64,000 bases of DNA, from assembly GCA_026003195.1 (NCBI GenBank), contig BPGU01000004.1, positions 382,317-446,316 of the forward strand, read 5' to 3'. A program made the position numbers and the translations under genes. Source of the stretch: Armatimonadota bacterium (GTDB taxonomy: Bacteria > Armatimonadota > HRBIN16). Each line of letters starts with the position of its first letter. The stretch's first letter is position 1. The notes beneath the pieces were generated by a model that did no database searches, had not been told where the DNA came from, and saw only the letters and a list, made by a program, of their open reading frames with translations. Below are positions 15,840-23,612 of this stretch, piece after piece.

Positions 15840-16611
15840 CGCCACATTCCTCCGCCATCTCACGCACCGCCACGATGTAATGATGGTTCAGCCTCTGCAC
15901 GCAAACAGGCACGCCATAAACCTCCTGAAGCACCTGCTCCTGCAGGAGCTGCTCTGCCTCACCTGCCAACAGACGCCCGTCCAGCAGCACCCCCATGCGT
16001 GTGGCGTAACGCGCCACCACGTTCAGCACATGACTCACCAGCACGATGGTCAGCCCGCTTTGCGAGTGCAGCTGTTCAATCAACCCCAGAATAGCCGCCT
16101 CCGTTGGCAGGTCCAGACCATTGGTGGGTTCATCCAGCACCAGCAGGTTGGGCTCCACTGCCAGCGCACGGGCGATTAACACCCGCTGTCGCTGCCCGCC
16201 GGATAGCTCGCGATAGAGCTTGTGTGCCGAATCTGCCAGCCCTACCTGCTGCAGGCATTGCAGGGCAAATTCCCGGTCGGCGCGTCGGGGGGAACGGAAG
16301 ACGCCTGCGTGCGGATACCGCCCCATCAGCACGATGTCCAGCGCAGTGAGCGGAAACAGGGTGTCCAGCATCTCCCGCTGGGGCACATAGCCGATGCGCA
16401 ACCCCGGCGCGCGGCTGACTTCCCCCCCCAAAGGCTTCAGGATGCCGAGCAGGCAACGCAACAGGGTGGTCTTGCCGGAGCCGTTGGGTCCCACAAGACC
16501 GAAGAAGTCGCCCTGGTAGATGTCCAGGTGGATGTTCTGCAGAACCACCTGCCGACCGTAGCCCAGCTGTACTTTTTGGAACCGAACGAGCGGTTCATAC
16601 GTCATGCCCAT
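15832..16611 (-). CDS. znuC: Metal ABC transporter ATP-binding protein, ZnuC type
   Basis: 259 residues. It powers the metal importer from the cytoplasmic side of the membrane. Walker A 'GPNGSGKTT' (residues ~39-47), Q-loop in 'GYVPQREML', signature 'LSGGQRQRVLIARAL', Walker B 'LLVLDEPTNGLD' and the H-loop His in 'VSHVLNVV' are all intact. I start it at ATG 16611, 10 bp after AGGAG; two nearby in-frame ATGs are alternatives. It is separated from the binding-protein gene by ~155 bp that hold two dispersed repeats, and overlaps the permease gene. Confidence 0.94.
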   Translation of the reverse strand: MGMTYEPLVRFQKVQLGYGRQVVLQNIHLDIYQGDFFGLVGPNGSGKTTLLRCLLGILKPLGGEVSRAPGLRIGYVPQREMLDTLFPLTALDIVLMGRYPHAGVFRSPRRADREFALQCLQQVGLADSAHKLYRELSGGQRQRVLIARALAVEPNLLVLDEPTNGLDLPTEAAILGLIEQLHSQSGLTIVLVSHVLNVVARYATRMGVLLDGRLLAGEAEQLLQEQVLQEVYGVPVCVQRLNHHYIVAVREMAEECGDA

Positions 16612-16683
16612 TTCATCCCATCTCCTCTGTGCCACCGAACGGAGTGGAGCATCCCGCCCTTCGCTCGAATCATCCCTATCGTC

Positions 16684-16736
16684 GCCGCGGGCTTTAGCCT
16701 GCGCGGTAGCTACGGCTCGGCAGGAGCCTCGCCCTC
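16684..16736. repeat. Two dispersed repeats inside the metal-transport operon
   Basis: Left part: CCGCGGGCTTTAGCCTGCG, nearly repeated at 37604-37620 as CCGCGGGCTTCAGCCTGTG. Right part (16713-16736): CGGCTCGGCAGGAGCCTCGC, the GGCGAGGCTC family in the opposite orientation. Both can form hairpins in the mRNA between znuA and znuC and could lower expression of the distal genes. Confidence 0.55.
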
Positions 16737-16766
16737 TAATCCGCGCGTGGAGGCTCGCCGGAGCCG

Positions 16767-17663
16767 CTACTTGCCTGCCAGCGCGGAAGCGACCCGGTTC
16801 ACCATCGCATCGATCATACTGAAATAGCTGGTGGTACCCTCCGCACCGACAGCGGCGGGCAGTACCACCACCTTTGCGCCCGTCTCACGCGCGATGGCGT
16901 CAGGGAAGCGACGGGAGCGAAAATGCTCCATCAGAATCACCCGACAGTTTGCGTTCTTCATCCGCGCGATGACCTCCCGCAAGTGCCCTGGCGATGGCGG
17001 GATACCCGGCTTGGGTTCTATTGTCGCCAGCTCCTGCAAGCCAAATCGCTGCAGGAAGTAGGGCAGGCTTTTGTGATAGACCACTACCGGCTCTCCCCGA
17101 TAGGGAGCAAGTATCTGTTGCCACCGTTTGAGGTGTTCGTCTATCTGACGCACGAACGCCTCGTAGTTTTGCTGATATGCCTGCGCGTTTGCCGGGTCCA
17201 CCCGTTTCAAGCCTTCCAGAATGTTTCGCGCGGCGATTTTGGCGTTGGCGGGGTCGAACAGGTAATGCGGGTTGCCGTAGATGTGGATGTCGCCCATGGA
17301 AGGGTCTACCCGCCCGGTGGGTATCTCCAGCTTTTTCATCCCTGCCGAGCAGTCTACGTATCCTGTCGCCCCGCGCAGGATGGAGGCGTTGCGTGCGCCA
17401 GCGAGCAGGTCGTCCGCCCAGAGGTCCAGGTCCATCCCCACGCGCACGAACAGTCTGGCGCGTGACAGCTCCAGAGCCATGCTGGGGCGCGGAGTGACCA
17501 GATGGAAGTCGTCCTGTGGGCGTGCCAGTGCACTCACCTGCACATGGTTGCCTCCAATCTGCTTCACGATGTCCGCCAGGTCGGTGAAGGTAGCCACCAC
17601 ACGCACCTGCGCCATAGCAGGCAGGGTGATCAGTATCCAGAATGCGGTCAGTATTTGCTTCAT
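16767..17663 (-). CDS. znuA: Metal ABC transporter substrate-binding protein, ZnuA/TroA family
   Basis: 298 residues with a signal peptide ending 'LPAMAQ'. The body follows the cluster A-I metal-binding fold: 'VVATFTDLADIVKQIGG', 'VRVGMDLDLWADDLL', 'GNPHYLFDPANAKIAARNI', 'VVVYHKSLPYFLQRFGL' and 'NCRVILMEHFRSRRFPDAIA'. Likely metal ligands are the His of 'DDFHLVTPRP', His of 'NPHYLFDP' and His of 'YHKSLPYF'. It lacks the long His-rich loop of many ZnuA proteins, but the outer-membrane partner 10 bp upstream carries a His-rich loop instead. Periplasmic receptor of the metal importer encoded downstream. Confidence 0.92.
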   Translation of the reverse strand: MKQILTAFWILITLPAMAQVRVVATFTDLADIVKQIGGNHVQVSALARPQDDFHLVTPRPSMALELSRARLFVRVGMDLDLWADDLLAGARNASILRGATGYVDCSAGMKKLEIPTGRVDPSMGDIHIYGNPHYLFDPANAKIAARNILEGLKRVDPANAQAYQQNYEAFVRQIDEHLKRWQQILAPYRGEPVVVYHKSLPYFLQRFGLQELATIEPKPGIPPSPGHLREVIARMKNANCRVILMEHFRSRRFPDAIARETGAKVVVLPAAVGAEGTTSYFSMIDAMVNRVASALAGK

Positions 17664-17673
17664 CGCTCTCCTC

Positions 17674-18912
17674 CTATTGGGTGCTCTCCAACGGATGGGA
17701 ATGCGGACCGAAGCCGAACATCAGCTGCAGCAACAGTTCGTTGCGCACGCTGTCGTCGGCTGGCTTCAGGTTGCGCCACTGCAGTCGGATGAACGACTGC
17801 TCGTTGAGGCGATAGGTGAGTATCGCGCTCAGTGCCCTGTCCGCTCCAGCCACGTCTTCGTCCGCTGTCAGGAAGGCACGTTTGGACCAGTCGTAGCGCA
17901 CACCGTACTCCCAGTAGCGGTCGGGCTTGTAGGAGGCGAGCAGGTAGTAGCCGTCCCGGTTGACGCCAGCGCCGCCGCTCTCGCGCCGATGCTGGAGCCA
18001 TTCTCCTGCCAGTAGCAGCCGCTGTGCCGCCCCGAAGAAACGACGGTACTGAAAATCTATTCCCAGCAGGCGCAAATTGTCGCCGTTCTGTGCGCGAGTG
18101 GTCGCTCCCGAAAAGCCGATTTCCAGCTCATTGTCTCGGTTGAGGACGGGTGCCAAGGTCAGACGTGCCATTCGAAGCAGTTGTCCCTGTGCGCTCAAGG
18201 CAGCAGGGTCGTCGTGTTCTGCCCCTTCCTCTTCGTGCGTGTGCTCGTGAGCATGGGGCACACCCAGCGCGGCGTGGTCGTTCAGGGTGAATAGCCCTAC
18301 CTGCAGTTCCGCGTACAGGTTGCTGGATGGCGCAAGGTACTTCAGCACGCCTCCATTGGAAATGGCTCCGTGCTCGCCCAGCAGGTTCACCACTGGCAGA
18401 GGGTAGTCCCGATACAACAGCTGGTGGGGGTGGATGGGGTTCACCCTTCCGAAAGGCAAACGCATTCTGCCCAGTCTGGCTCCAAACGGCGTATTGCCCA
18501 GCTGGATGACGGTAGCGTACGCCTCTTCGACCGATGCCGAGAAGTCTTCCTCTTTGTCAAAGGCAACGATGGCGTCGAAGCGGATGCTGGGGTAGACGTA
18601 GCTCTGGAATGCCATCTCCAGCTCGTCCTGCTCGAAGCGGTTGCGGTTGTCATTGCGCTTGCGGTCCTGGAACAACGCGCCGCCGTTAGCAACCACGCTG
18701 ATTTGAGGTAAGTTCGTCGCGGGTGCGGCTGGTGCAGCTTGCTGGGCTTCCTGTTCCGCCAGCTTCTGCTCCAGTTCGCGCAGTCGCTCGGTCATCTGCT
18801 GAATCTGCGCCTTCAGGTCGTCAATCTCCCTTTGCAGGGCAGGGTCGGGCGCGGACAGCACCGCGCTCCACGTACAGCACAGCAGTACAAGCGTTATGAC
18901 AAATACGCGCAT
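17674..18912 (-). CDS. Outer-membrane porin-like protein with His-rich loop, zinc-uptake associated
   Basis: 412 residues. Signal peptide, then a coiled coil at ~28-58 ('IDDLKAQIQQMTERLRELEQ'), an Ala/Pro linker and a beta-barrel C-terminus with alternating strands. The arrangement resembles trimeric porins that anchor to the cell wall through a coiled coil. Residues ~223-240 read 'HAHEHTHEEEGAEHDD', a loop well suited to bind zinc. The stop is 10 bp before znuA, so it is first or second in the zinc operon. I infer passive or facilitated entry of zinc through the outer membrane. A general porin with an incidental His loop cannot be ruled out. Confidence 0.75.
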   Translation of the reverse strand: MRVFVITLVLLCCTWSAVLSAPDPALQREIDDLKAQIQQMTERLRELEQKLAEQEAQQAAPAAPATNLPQISVVANGGALFQDRKRNDNRNRFEQDELEMAFQSYVYPSIRFDAIVAFDKEEDFSASVEEAYATVIQLGNTPFGARLGRMRLPFGRVNPIHPHQLLYRDYPLPVVNLLGEHGAISNGGVLKYLAPSSNLYAELQVGLFTLNDHAALGVPHAHEHTHEEEGAEHDDPAALSAQGQLLRMARLTLAPVLNRDNELEIGFSGATTRAQNGDNLRLLGIDFQYRRFFGAAQRLLLAGEWLQHRRESGGAGVNRDGYYLLASYKPDRYWEYGVRYDWSKRAFLTADEDVAGADRALSAILTYRLNEQSFIRLQWRNLKPADDSVRNELLLQLMFGFGPHSHPLESTQ

Positions 18913-18951
18913 GAGTCGTCACACCTCCCGGATAGAGTAGTATGGAACAGT

Positions 18952-18971
18952 CATCGTCTTGCGCGACGATG
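18952..18971. promoter_or_regulatory. Inverted repeat upstream of the porin gene
   Basis: CATCGTC (18952-18958) and GACGATG (18965-18971) around a 6-bp spacer, 40 bp before the porin start. It could be an operator for a metal-responsive repressor or a weak attenuator hairpin; the sequence does not match the usual Zur box. Confidence 0.35.
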
Positions 18972-19000
18972 CACGACAGGTTGGATGGACACAGAGGCAG

Positions 19001-19312
19001 CTATCCCTGAGGAGGCGCGCGTGGAGAGAAGGCACTCGTGACGATGCGGTGGTTGAGAAGGGCAACGGGGAAAAGCCGTTCGGCATCATGCGGCGGTGTG
19101 GGAGTGTTTGGAGCCGCTTCTACCTCAGCAGTACTCACCGTTTCCCACTGACATGCCACGCACTGTACCGAACAGGATTGCTCCCGGTAGTGGATGCCCG
19201 TTCCCTCCCGAGGTGCGCGCACAAGGTGGTGGTGTGCAAAAGGCAACATCACCACCCACGCTATCCAGAAAAGGGCAAATATGGTACAGCGTGCGCGCAG
19301 CATCGGTAGCAC
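19001..19312 (-). CDS. Small membrane protein with His/Cys cluster, head of zinc operon
   Basis: About 103 residues. One N-terminal membrane helix ('IFALFWIAWVVMLPF') is followed directly by 'AHHHL' and then 'HYREQSCSVQCVACQWE', a His/Cys cluster likely to bind a metal; the rest is Pro-rich and low-complexity. A promoter at 19328-19356 puts the transcript start near 19321, so the ATG at 19348 is excluded; the start is GTG 19312 (GGGAG 3 bp before it) or ATG 19303. It points toward the porin and znuA genes, 88 bp away. No family was recognised with confidence; it recalls the small H/C-rich DUF2946-type proteins of metal loci. Confidence 0.55.
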   Translation of the reverse strand: MLPMLRARCTIFALFWIAWVVMLPFAHHHLVRAPREGTGIHYREQSCSVQCVACQWETVSTAEVEAAPNTPTPPHDAERLFPVALLNHRIVTSAFSPRAPPQG

Positions 19313-19327
19313 AAACTCCCTTCTTCC

Positions 19328-19356
19328 ATAATACCATACGCTGTTCATCTACGCAA
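19328..19356 (-). promoter_or_regulatory. Promoter of the small His/Cys protein and probably the zinc operon
   Basis: Read on the minus strand: TTGCGT (19356-19351), 17 bp, TATTAT (19333-19328). It lies just upstream of the His/Cys protein and is the only clear promoter before the zinc genes. Confidence 0.65.
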
Positions 19357-19521
19357 CGTGTGGTGTGTCTTTGACAGGCACGAAGAGGGGGGCACACAGT
19401 GTGACTGCTGGGTGGCGGAGACACGTGAAGGTTGTAAACTTCATATATACCCGCACAAAACTGCGATTTGCCAACCGCCTTACCGATAATAAAAACACGC
19501 CATAGTACGGGGGTGATAGTG

Positions 19522-20181
19522 ATGAAACAGTGGTGTGGCGCAGCAGGGTTTCTGGTTGTGCTGGGCATCGTGTTTCTGGTAGGCTGTGGGGGAGGTGTTT
19601 TCAGCACCAGCAAAACGCTCACGGACCCGCTCGGTCTGCAGGGCAAAAGTGCGAACATGGACGCCGAGGTTGCTGTGGACGGCCTCACGACGCAGATCTC
19701 TGCGAGTCAGCAGGATGCCCTGCGATTCACCCTCAATAACCTGACAACCCCGAGCAGTTTTTACGAGGGTATGAGCACGATGGAGGTTTCCCAGCAGGCA
19801 ACTCTGACCCTCTCCATCGCCTCCAACAGCGCACTGCCGTCCACCCTCGTCCTGCGTGATGTGGACCTGCGCGTGGTGGTACGCGCATCCGAGGGCACCT
19901 CCCGCACTTCACCGCCAGTAGAGTTCCGGTACACTGGCTTCCTCACCCTGGACCGCCAGCCGGATGGCAGCTACAGGGCACGGGAGAACCTATCTTTTGC
20001 GGACGAACTGGACAGGTTCGACGGCTCCGCGCTGATAGCCATTCTGGTTGGAGGGAGCGCCAATACGGTGATTGCGGACATCTCCTTCACCGCGAATACC
20101 AGTTCGCCCAACATACCCTCCGGCAGTACGGTGAGATTCGCCTTACAGTTCGGCAGCAGCAGCGCCCTCATCCGATGGTAG
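19522..20181 (+). CDS. Lipoprotein of unknown function
   Basis: 219 residues from ATG 19522. The signal peptide 'FLVVLGIVFLVGCGGG' has a lipobox Cys. 'TLTDPLGLQGKSANMD' follows; the remainder is beta-rich and Thr/Ser-rich without recognisable domain, with 'LVLRDVDLRVVVRASEG' and 'NTVIADISFTANTSS'. It shares general architecture (short Gly tail after the Cys, '(D/N)PLG' motif, beta-sandwich-like body) with the lipoprotein at 39086-39736. The upstream in-frame codons are not signal-like. It precedes the ribulokinase gene by 85 bp; no functional link is evident. Confidence 0.7.
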   Translation: MKQWCGAAGFLVVLGIVFLVGCGGGVFSTSKTLTDPLGLQGKSANMDAEVAVDGLTTQISASQQDALRFTLNNLTTPSSFYEGMSTMEVSQQATLTLSIASNSALPSTLVLRDVDLRVVVRASEGTSRTSPPVEFRYTGFLTLDRQPDGSYRARENLSFADELDRFDGSALIAILVGGSANTVIADISFTANTSSPNIPSGSTVRFALQFGSSSALIRW

Positions 20182-20266
20182 GCGGTTGCTTTCTCGTCCA
20201 GAGGAACCCCTGCCCTCCCTGTCGAAGCTGCTACTGACAAGCGAGCACTGTCAGGAGGCTCAAGCG

Positions 20267-21964
20267 ATGCAACCGAAATATGTGATTGGGCTGGACTACG
20301 GAACCAATTCGGTGCGTACGCTCGTCGTGCGGGTGCACGATGGCTTTGAGGCTGGCACCTACGTGTTTGAATATCCCCATGGCGACGCGGGCATCCTGCT
20401 GGATAGCGCAGACCCCAATCTCGCCCGACAGCACCCCGCCGACTACCTTCAAGGAGCGGAGGTCTCGGTGCGTGCGGCATTAGAAGATGCCCGTCGCAAC
20501 GACCCCGATTTCGCCCCGGAGCGCATCATCGGCATCGGGGTAGACACCACCGGAAGCACGCCCCTGCCTGTGGACGAGAACGGCGTGCCCCTTGCCTTCC
20601 AGGAGCGATTTCACAATAATCTGAACGCGATGGCGTGGCTGTGGAAGGACCATACTTCTACCGAAGAGGCGGTCACCATCACCGAAACCGCGGCGAAGAT
20701 GCGTCCGCAATACCTTGCCAAGTGCGGCAACTCCTACTCGTCCGAGTGGTTCTGGGCGAAGATATGGCACTGCCTCCGCACCGACCCCGAGGTGTTCGAA
20801 GCGGCGTATACCTGGGTAGAGTGCGCGGACTGGATACCTGCTGTGCTGACAGGCAATGACCATCCCTCTCGCATCCTGCGGGGCGTGTGCGCCGCCGGAC
20901 ACAAGGCGCTGTACAATCCGCAGTGGGGCGGCTTGCCCGACAAGGAGTTCCTTTCCGCCCTGCACCCGAAGCTGGCGCTACTGCGCGATCGGCTATACGA
21001 TGTCGCCTACACTTCCGACCATCCCGCCGGACGCCTGACCGCCGAGTGGGCGGCGAAGCTGGGCTTGCCAGAGGGTATTCCGGTGGCGGTAGGAGCGTTC
21101 GACGCGCATCTGGGTGGTGTGGGCGCAGGCATCCGGCCGGGCACGCTGGTCAAAATCATCGGCACCTCCTGCTGCGATATGATGGTGGTTCCCAACACCG
21201 AGCCGCTGGCAGATATTCCCGGCACCACCGGCATCGTGGACGGCTCCATCCTGCCGGGCTACTTCGGCATCGAGTTGGGGCAAAGCGCGTTCGGCGACAT
21301 CTATAACTGGTTCGTCAACTACATCGAGCCGGGCGGACCCGACCTTGGCTCGCACGAGGCGTTGACGGTGAAGGCACGGCAGCTCAAACCGGGGCAATCG
21401 GGCTTGCTTGCGCTGGACTGGAACAACGGCAACCGCTCCATCCTGGGCGACCAGCGGCTGGTGGGCTTATTAGTGGGGCAAACCCTGCATACCACTCCCC
21501 AAGAGATTTACCGCGCGCTGATTGAAGCCACCTGCTTCGGCTCGCTGGTGATTATGAACCAGCTGGAAAATTACGGCGTGGCGATCAAGGATGTGATTGC
21601 CTGCGGCGGCGTGGCGGAGAAGAACCCGCTGGTGATGCAGATTCTGGCGGACGTGAGTGGTCGCACCATCCGGCTGGCTCGTTCCTCACAGACCTGCGCG
21701 CTGGGCGCGGCGATCGCGGGCGCGGTAGTGGCTGGTAAAGAGGCTGGCGGTTATGCGACTTTTGAAGAGGCACAGGCGGCGATGTGCGGGCTGAAAGATG
21801 TCGCTTACGAGCCGAACCCGCAGGCGCAGGCGGTGTACCGCGAGCTGTTCGCGCTGTACAAAGACCTGCACGACGCCTTCGGCACGCGCGAGTGGCGGGG
21901 CAACCTGCACCATGTAATGAAACGGCTGATCGACATCCGCAACACTGCAAGGCAGGGTGCATAG
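20267..21964 (+). CDS. araB: Ribulokinase (FGGY family)
   Basis: 565 residues from ATG 20267, 8 bp after AGGAGG. It phosphorylates L-ribulose with ATP to L-ribulose 5-phosphate in L-arabinose breakdown. Family marks: N-terminal phosphate loop 'GLDYGTNSVRTLVV', 'GVDTTGSTPLPVDENG', 'YSSEWFWAKIWHCL', and the C-terminal FGGY lobe with 'EATCFGSLVIMNQLENYG', 'ACGGVAEKNPLVMQILADV' and 'CALGAAIAGAVVAG'. Length is as expected. araA and araD are not in the window. A strong bidirectional hairpin follows the stop. Confidence 0.95.
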   Translation: MQPKYVIGLDYGTNSVRTLVVRVHDGFEAGTYVFEYPHGDAGILLDSADPNLARQHPADYLQGAEVSVRAALEDARRNDPDFAPERIIGIGVDTTGSTPLPVDENGVPLAFQERFHNNLNAMAWLWKDHTSTEEAVTITETAAKMRPQYLAKCGNSYSSEWFWAKIWHCLRTDPEVFEAAYTWVECADWIPAVLTGNDHPSRILRGVCAAGHKALYNPQWGGLPDKEFLSALHPKLALLRDRLYDVAYTSDHPAGRLTAEWAAKLGLPEGIPVAVGAFDAHLGGVGAGIRPGTLVKIIGTSCCDMMVVPNTEPLADIPGTTGIVDGSILPGYFGIELGQSAFGDIYNWFVNYIEPGGPDLGSHEALTVKARQLKPGQSGLLALDWNNGNRSILGDQRLVGLLVGQTLHTTPQEIYRALIEATCFGSLVIMNQLENYGVAIKDVIACGGVAEKNPLVMQILADVSGRTIRLARSSQTCALGAAIAGAVVAGKEAGGYATFEEAQAAMCGLKDVAYEPNPQAQAVYRELFALYKDLHDAFGTREWRGNLHHVMKRLIDIRNTARQGA

Positions 21965-21968
21965 TACC

Positions 21969-22001
21969 ACCCCCTCTCCCGAGGGATTCGGGAGAGGGGG
22001 T
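21969..22001. terminator. Bidirectional terminator between araB and the WD40 gene
   Basis: Perfect 14-bp stem: ACCCCCTCTCCCGA (21969-21982), loop GGGAT, TCGGGAGAGGGGGT (21988-22001). It lies between the two convergent stop codons, 5 bp from each. Confidence 0.8.
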
Positions 22002-22006
22002 GAGGG

Positions 22007-23422
22007 TTACTCATCTCCAATTGCGCCGAAGTTGCGCACGAGGATACCGAAGTCAAACAGCGTGACCTCTTCGTCCCCGTCCAGGTCGGCGTCGGGGTTC
22101 CAGTTATCGTCGCCGGGCATGCTTCCGAAAGCGGCAACCAGCACGCCGAAGTCGAATAGAGTCACCTCATTATCGCCATCGATGTCGCCGTTGAGCAGTT
22201 CGATACTCAGGTTGGTAACGCTGCCACCGCTGGTGTCTACCGAAAGCGTACGCCGCAGCCAGTGGCTCACCTTCACCGACAGGTCAAACGCTCCGCGGCG
22301 CGGTGCGGTAAAGCGGAAAACACCGCCCTCGCCGATGGCAACATCCACCCTCTGGAAAGGCTCGGTCTGTCCGGGCTCGCGCAGTTCAAAGGTCACGGAT
22401 GGCGGAAGCGTGCCTGCGTAATCGCCAAAGGTGATGGTGCCGCCTACTTTGGGCAGCGCGAAGGGGTTTCGCGCCAGCACCACACGCCCATCCGCACCGC
22501 CGTAGGCAAACGTCTCCCCATCCGGCGAGAAAGCCACCGAGTACACCGCTGAACTGGTCTCCTGATTGTACATCGCCAGCGGCGCGCCGTCGGAAACCCG
22601 CCACAGGCGCACTGTGCCATCCCGACCGCCGGAGACCAGCGTCTGACCGTCGGGCGAGAAGCTCACCCCGTACACCCAGTTGGTGTGACCGGTCAGGGTG
22701 CGCAACAGAGCGCCGTCGGAAACCCGCCACAGGCGCACGGTGTTGTCGAAGCTGGACGAGGCGAGCAGGCTGCCGTCGGGTGAGAAGTCCACCGCGGTGA
22801 TGCCGCTGGTATGCCCGGTCAGGGTACGCAACAGCACTCCATCCGACACACGCCAGACGCGGATGCCGCCGTTCTGCCCACCCGACGCCACCAGACTGCC
22901 ATCCGGCGAGAAGGCGATACAGCGTATCCACTCCGGGCTGCTGATGGTTTTGACGGGTGTATTGTTCGGTATCTGCCAGAACTTGATGAGACCATCGGTG
23001 CCGCCAGTGGCGACCAGACTGCCGTCCGGCAGGTAACGCACCGCGTACATGTACGCGCTGTGGCCCAGAAAGCTGGCAAGCAGAGTGCCATCCGTCACGC
23101 TCCAGAACTGTACCGTTCGTTCGAACAGCACATCGGTGAGGGTGCTTCCGTCGGGGGAGATGGCCAGTCCACGCACTGCGGTGCCTGCTGAGAAGTTTCT
23201 GACGAGCGCACCATCGGAAGCGCGGTACACCTTAGCGGTGGTGTCCTCACTGCCCGATGCCAGCAGACTGCCGTCCGCCGTAAAACTGAGCACGTTCACC
23301 CAGCTGGTATGCTGTTTGGTCATCCACACGATGTCGGGGCTTCCTTGGGCAAGTGCGGGAAGTATCAGGGCATACCAGAGGACACTCAGCGCGGCGAACC
23401 GAGAGACATGATGTGACCACAT
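22007..23422 (-). CDS. Secreted seven-bladed WD40 protein with dockerin-like C-terminus
   Basis: 471 residues from ATG 23422 (AAAGGAG 9 bp upstream). Signal peptide ending 'LPALAQ'. Residues ~33-315 hold seven WD40 repeats, with units such as 'TLTGHTSGITAVDFSPDGSL' and 'FDNTVRLWRVSDGALL', enough for one closed propeller. Then a ~75-residue beta module ('VGGTITFGDYAGTLPPSV' to 'LSVDTSGGSVTNLS') and two dockerin-like Ca loops, 'GDIDGDNEVTLFDFG' and 'ADLDGDEEVTLFDFG', ending 'VRNFGAIGDE'. The last ~140 residues are homologous to the C-terminus of the beta-helix protein at 9931-12153. WD40 propellers bind other proteins or glycans; here the partner is outside the cytoplasm and unknown. A consensus promoter precedes it. 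Confidence 0.88.
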   Translation of the reverse strand: MWSHHVSRFAALSVLWYALILPALAQGSPDIVWMTKQHTSWVNVLSFTADGSLLASGSEDTTAKVYRASDGALVRNFSAGTAVRGLAISPDGSTLTDVLFERTVQFWSVTDGTLLASFLGHSAYMYAVRYLPDGSLVATGGTDGLIKFWQIPNNTPVKTISSPEWIRCIAFSPDGSLVASGGQNGGIRVWRVSDGVLLRTLTGHTSGITAVDFSPDGSLLASSSFDNTVRLWRVSDGALLRTLTGHTNWVYGVSFSPDGQTLVSGGRDGTVRLWRVSDGAPLAMYNQETSSAVYSVAFSPDGETFAYGGADGRVVLARNPFALPKVGGTITFGDYAGTLPPSVTFELREPGQTEPFQRVDVAIGEGGVFRFTAPRRGAFDLSVKVSHWLRRTLSVDTSGGSVTNLSIELLNGDIDGDNEVTLFDFGVLVAAFGSMPGDDNWNPDADLDGDEEVTLFDFGILVRNFGAIGDE

Positions 23423-23470
23423 GACTTTCACTCCTTTCTCCTCTCGAAAAATGGGTTGCGAACCGTGCTC

Positions 23471-23499
23471 ATTGTAGATTTTCGCCCCAGATTTGTCAA
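23471..23499 (-). promoter_or_regulatory. Consensus promoter of the WD40/dockerin gene
   Basis: On the minus strand TTGACA (23499-23494), 17 bp, TACAAT (23476-23471), ~48 bp before the ATG. It is the closest match to the sigma-70 consensus in the window. Confidence 0.8.
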
Positions 23500-23542
23500 G
23501 CAATTTGAGCGACCAGGTGGGTCAATTTGTCAAAGTTGTCAA
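23493..23542 (+). promoter_or_regulatory. Cluster of TTGTCAA direct repeats in divergent promoter region
   Basis: TTGTCAA occurs at 23493-23499, 23527-23533 and 23536-23542, with GGGTCAA at 23519-23525. One copy overlaps the -35 box of the WD40 promoter. The spacing of 8-9 bp between the last three suggests a protein-binding array controlling the WD40 gene, the rhamnosidase gene, or both. Confidence 0.4.
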
Positions 23543-23612
23543 CGGGGAGGAACTTCTCGCTTTGTGGAGAACATCTGTAGCGGATTCTTCTCATCGGTGG
23601 AGGTTGAACAAC

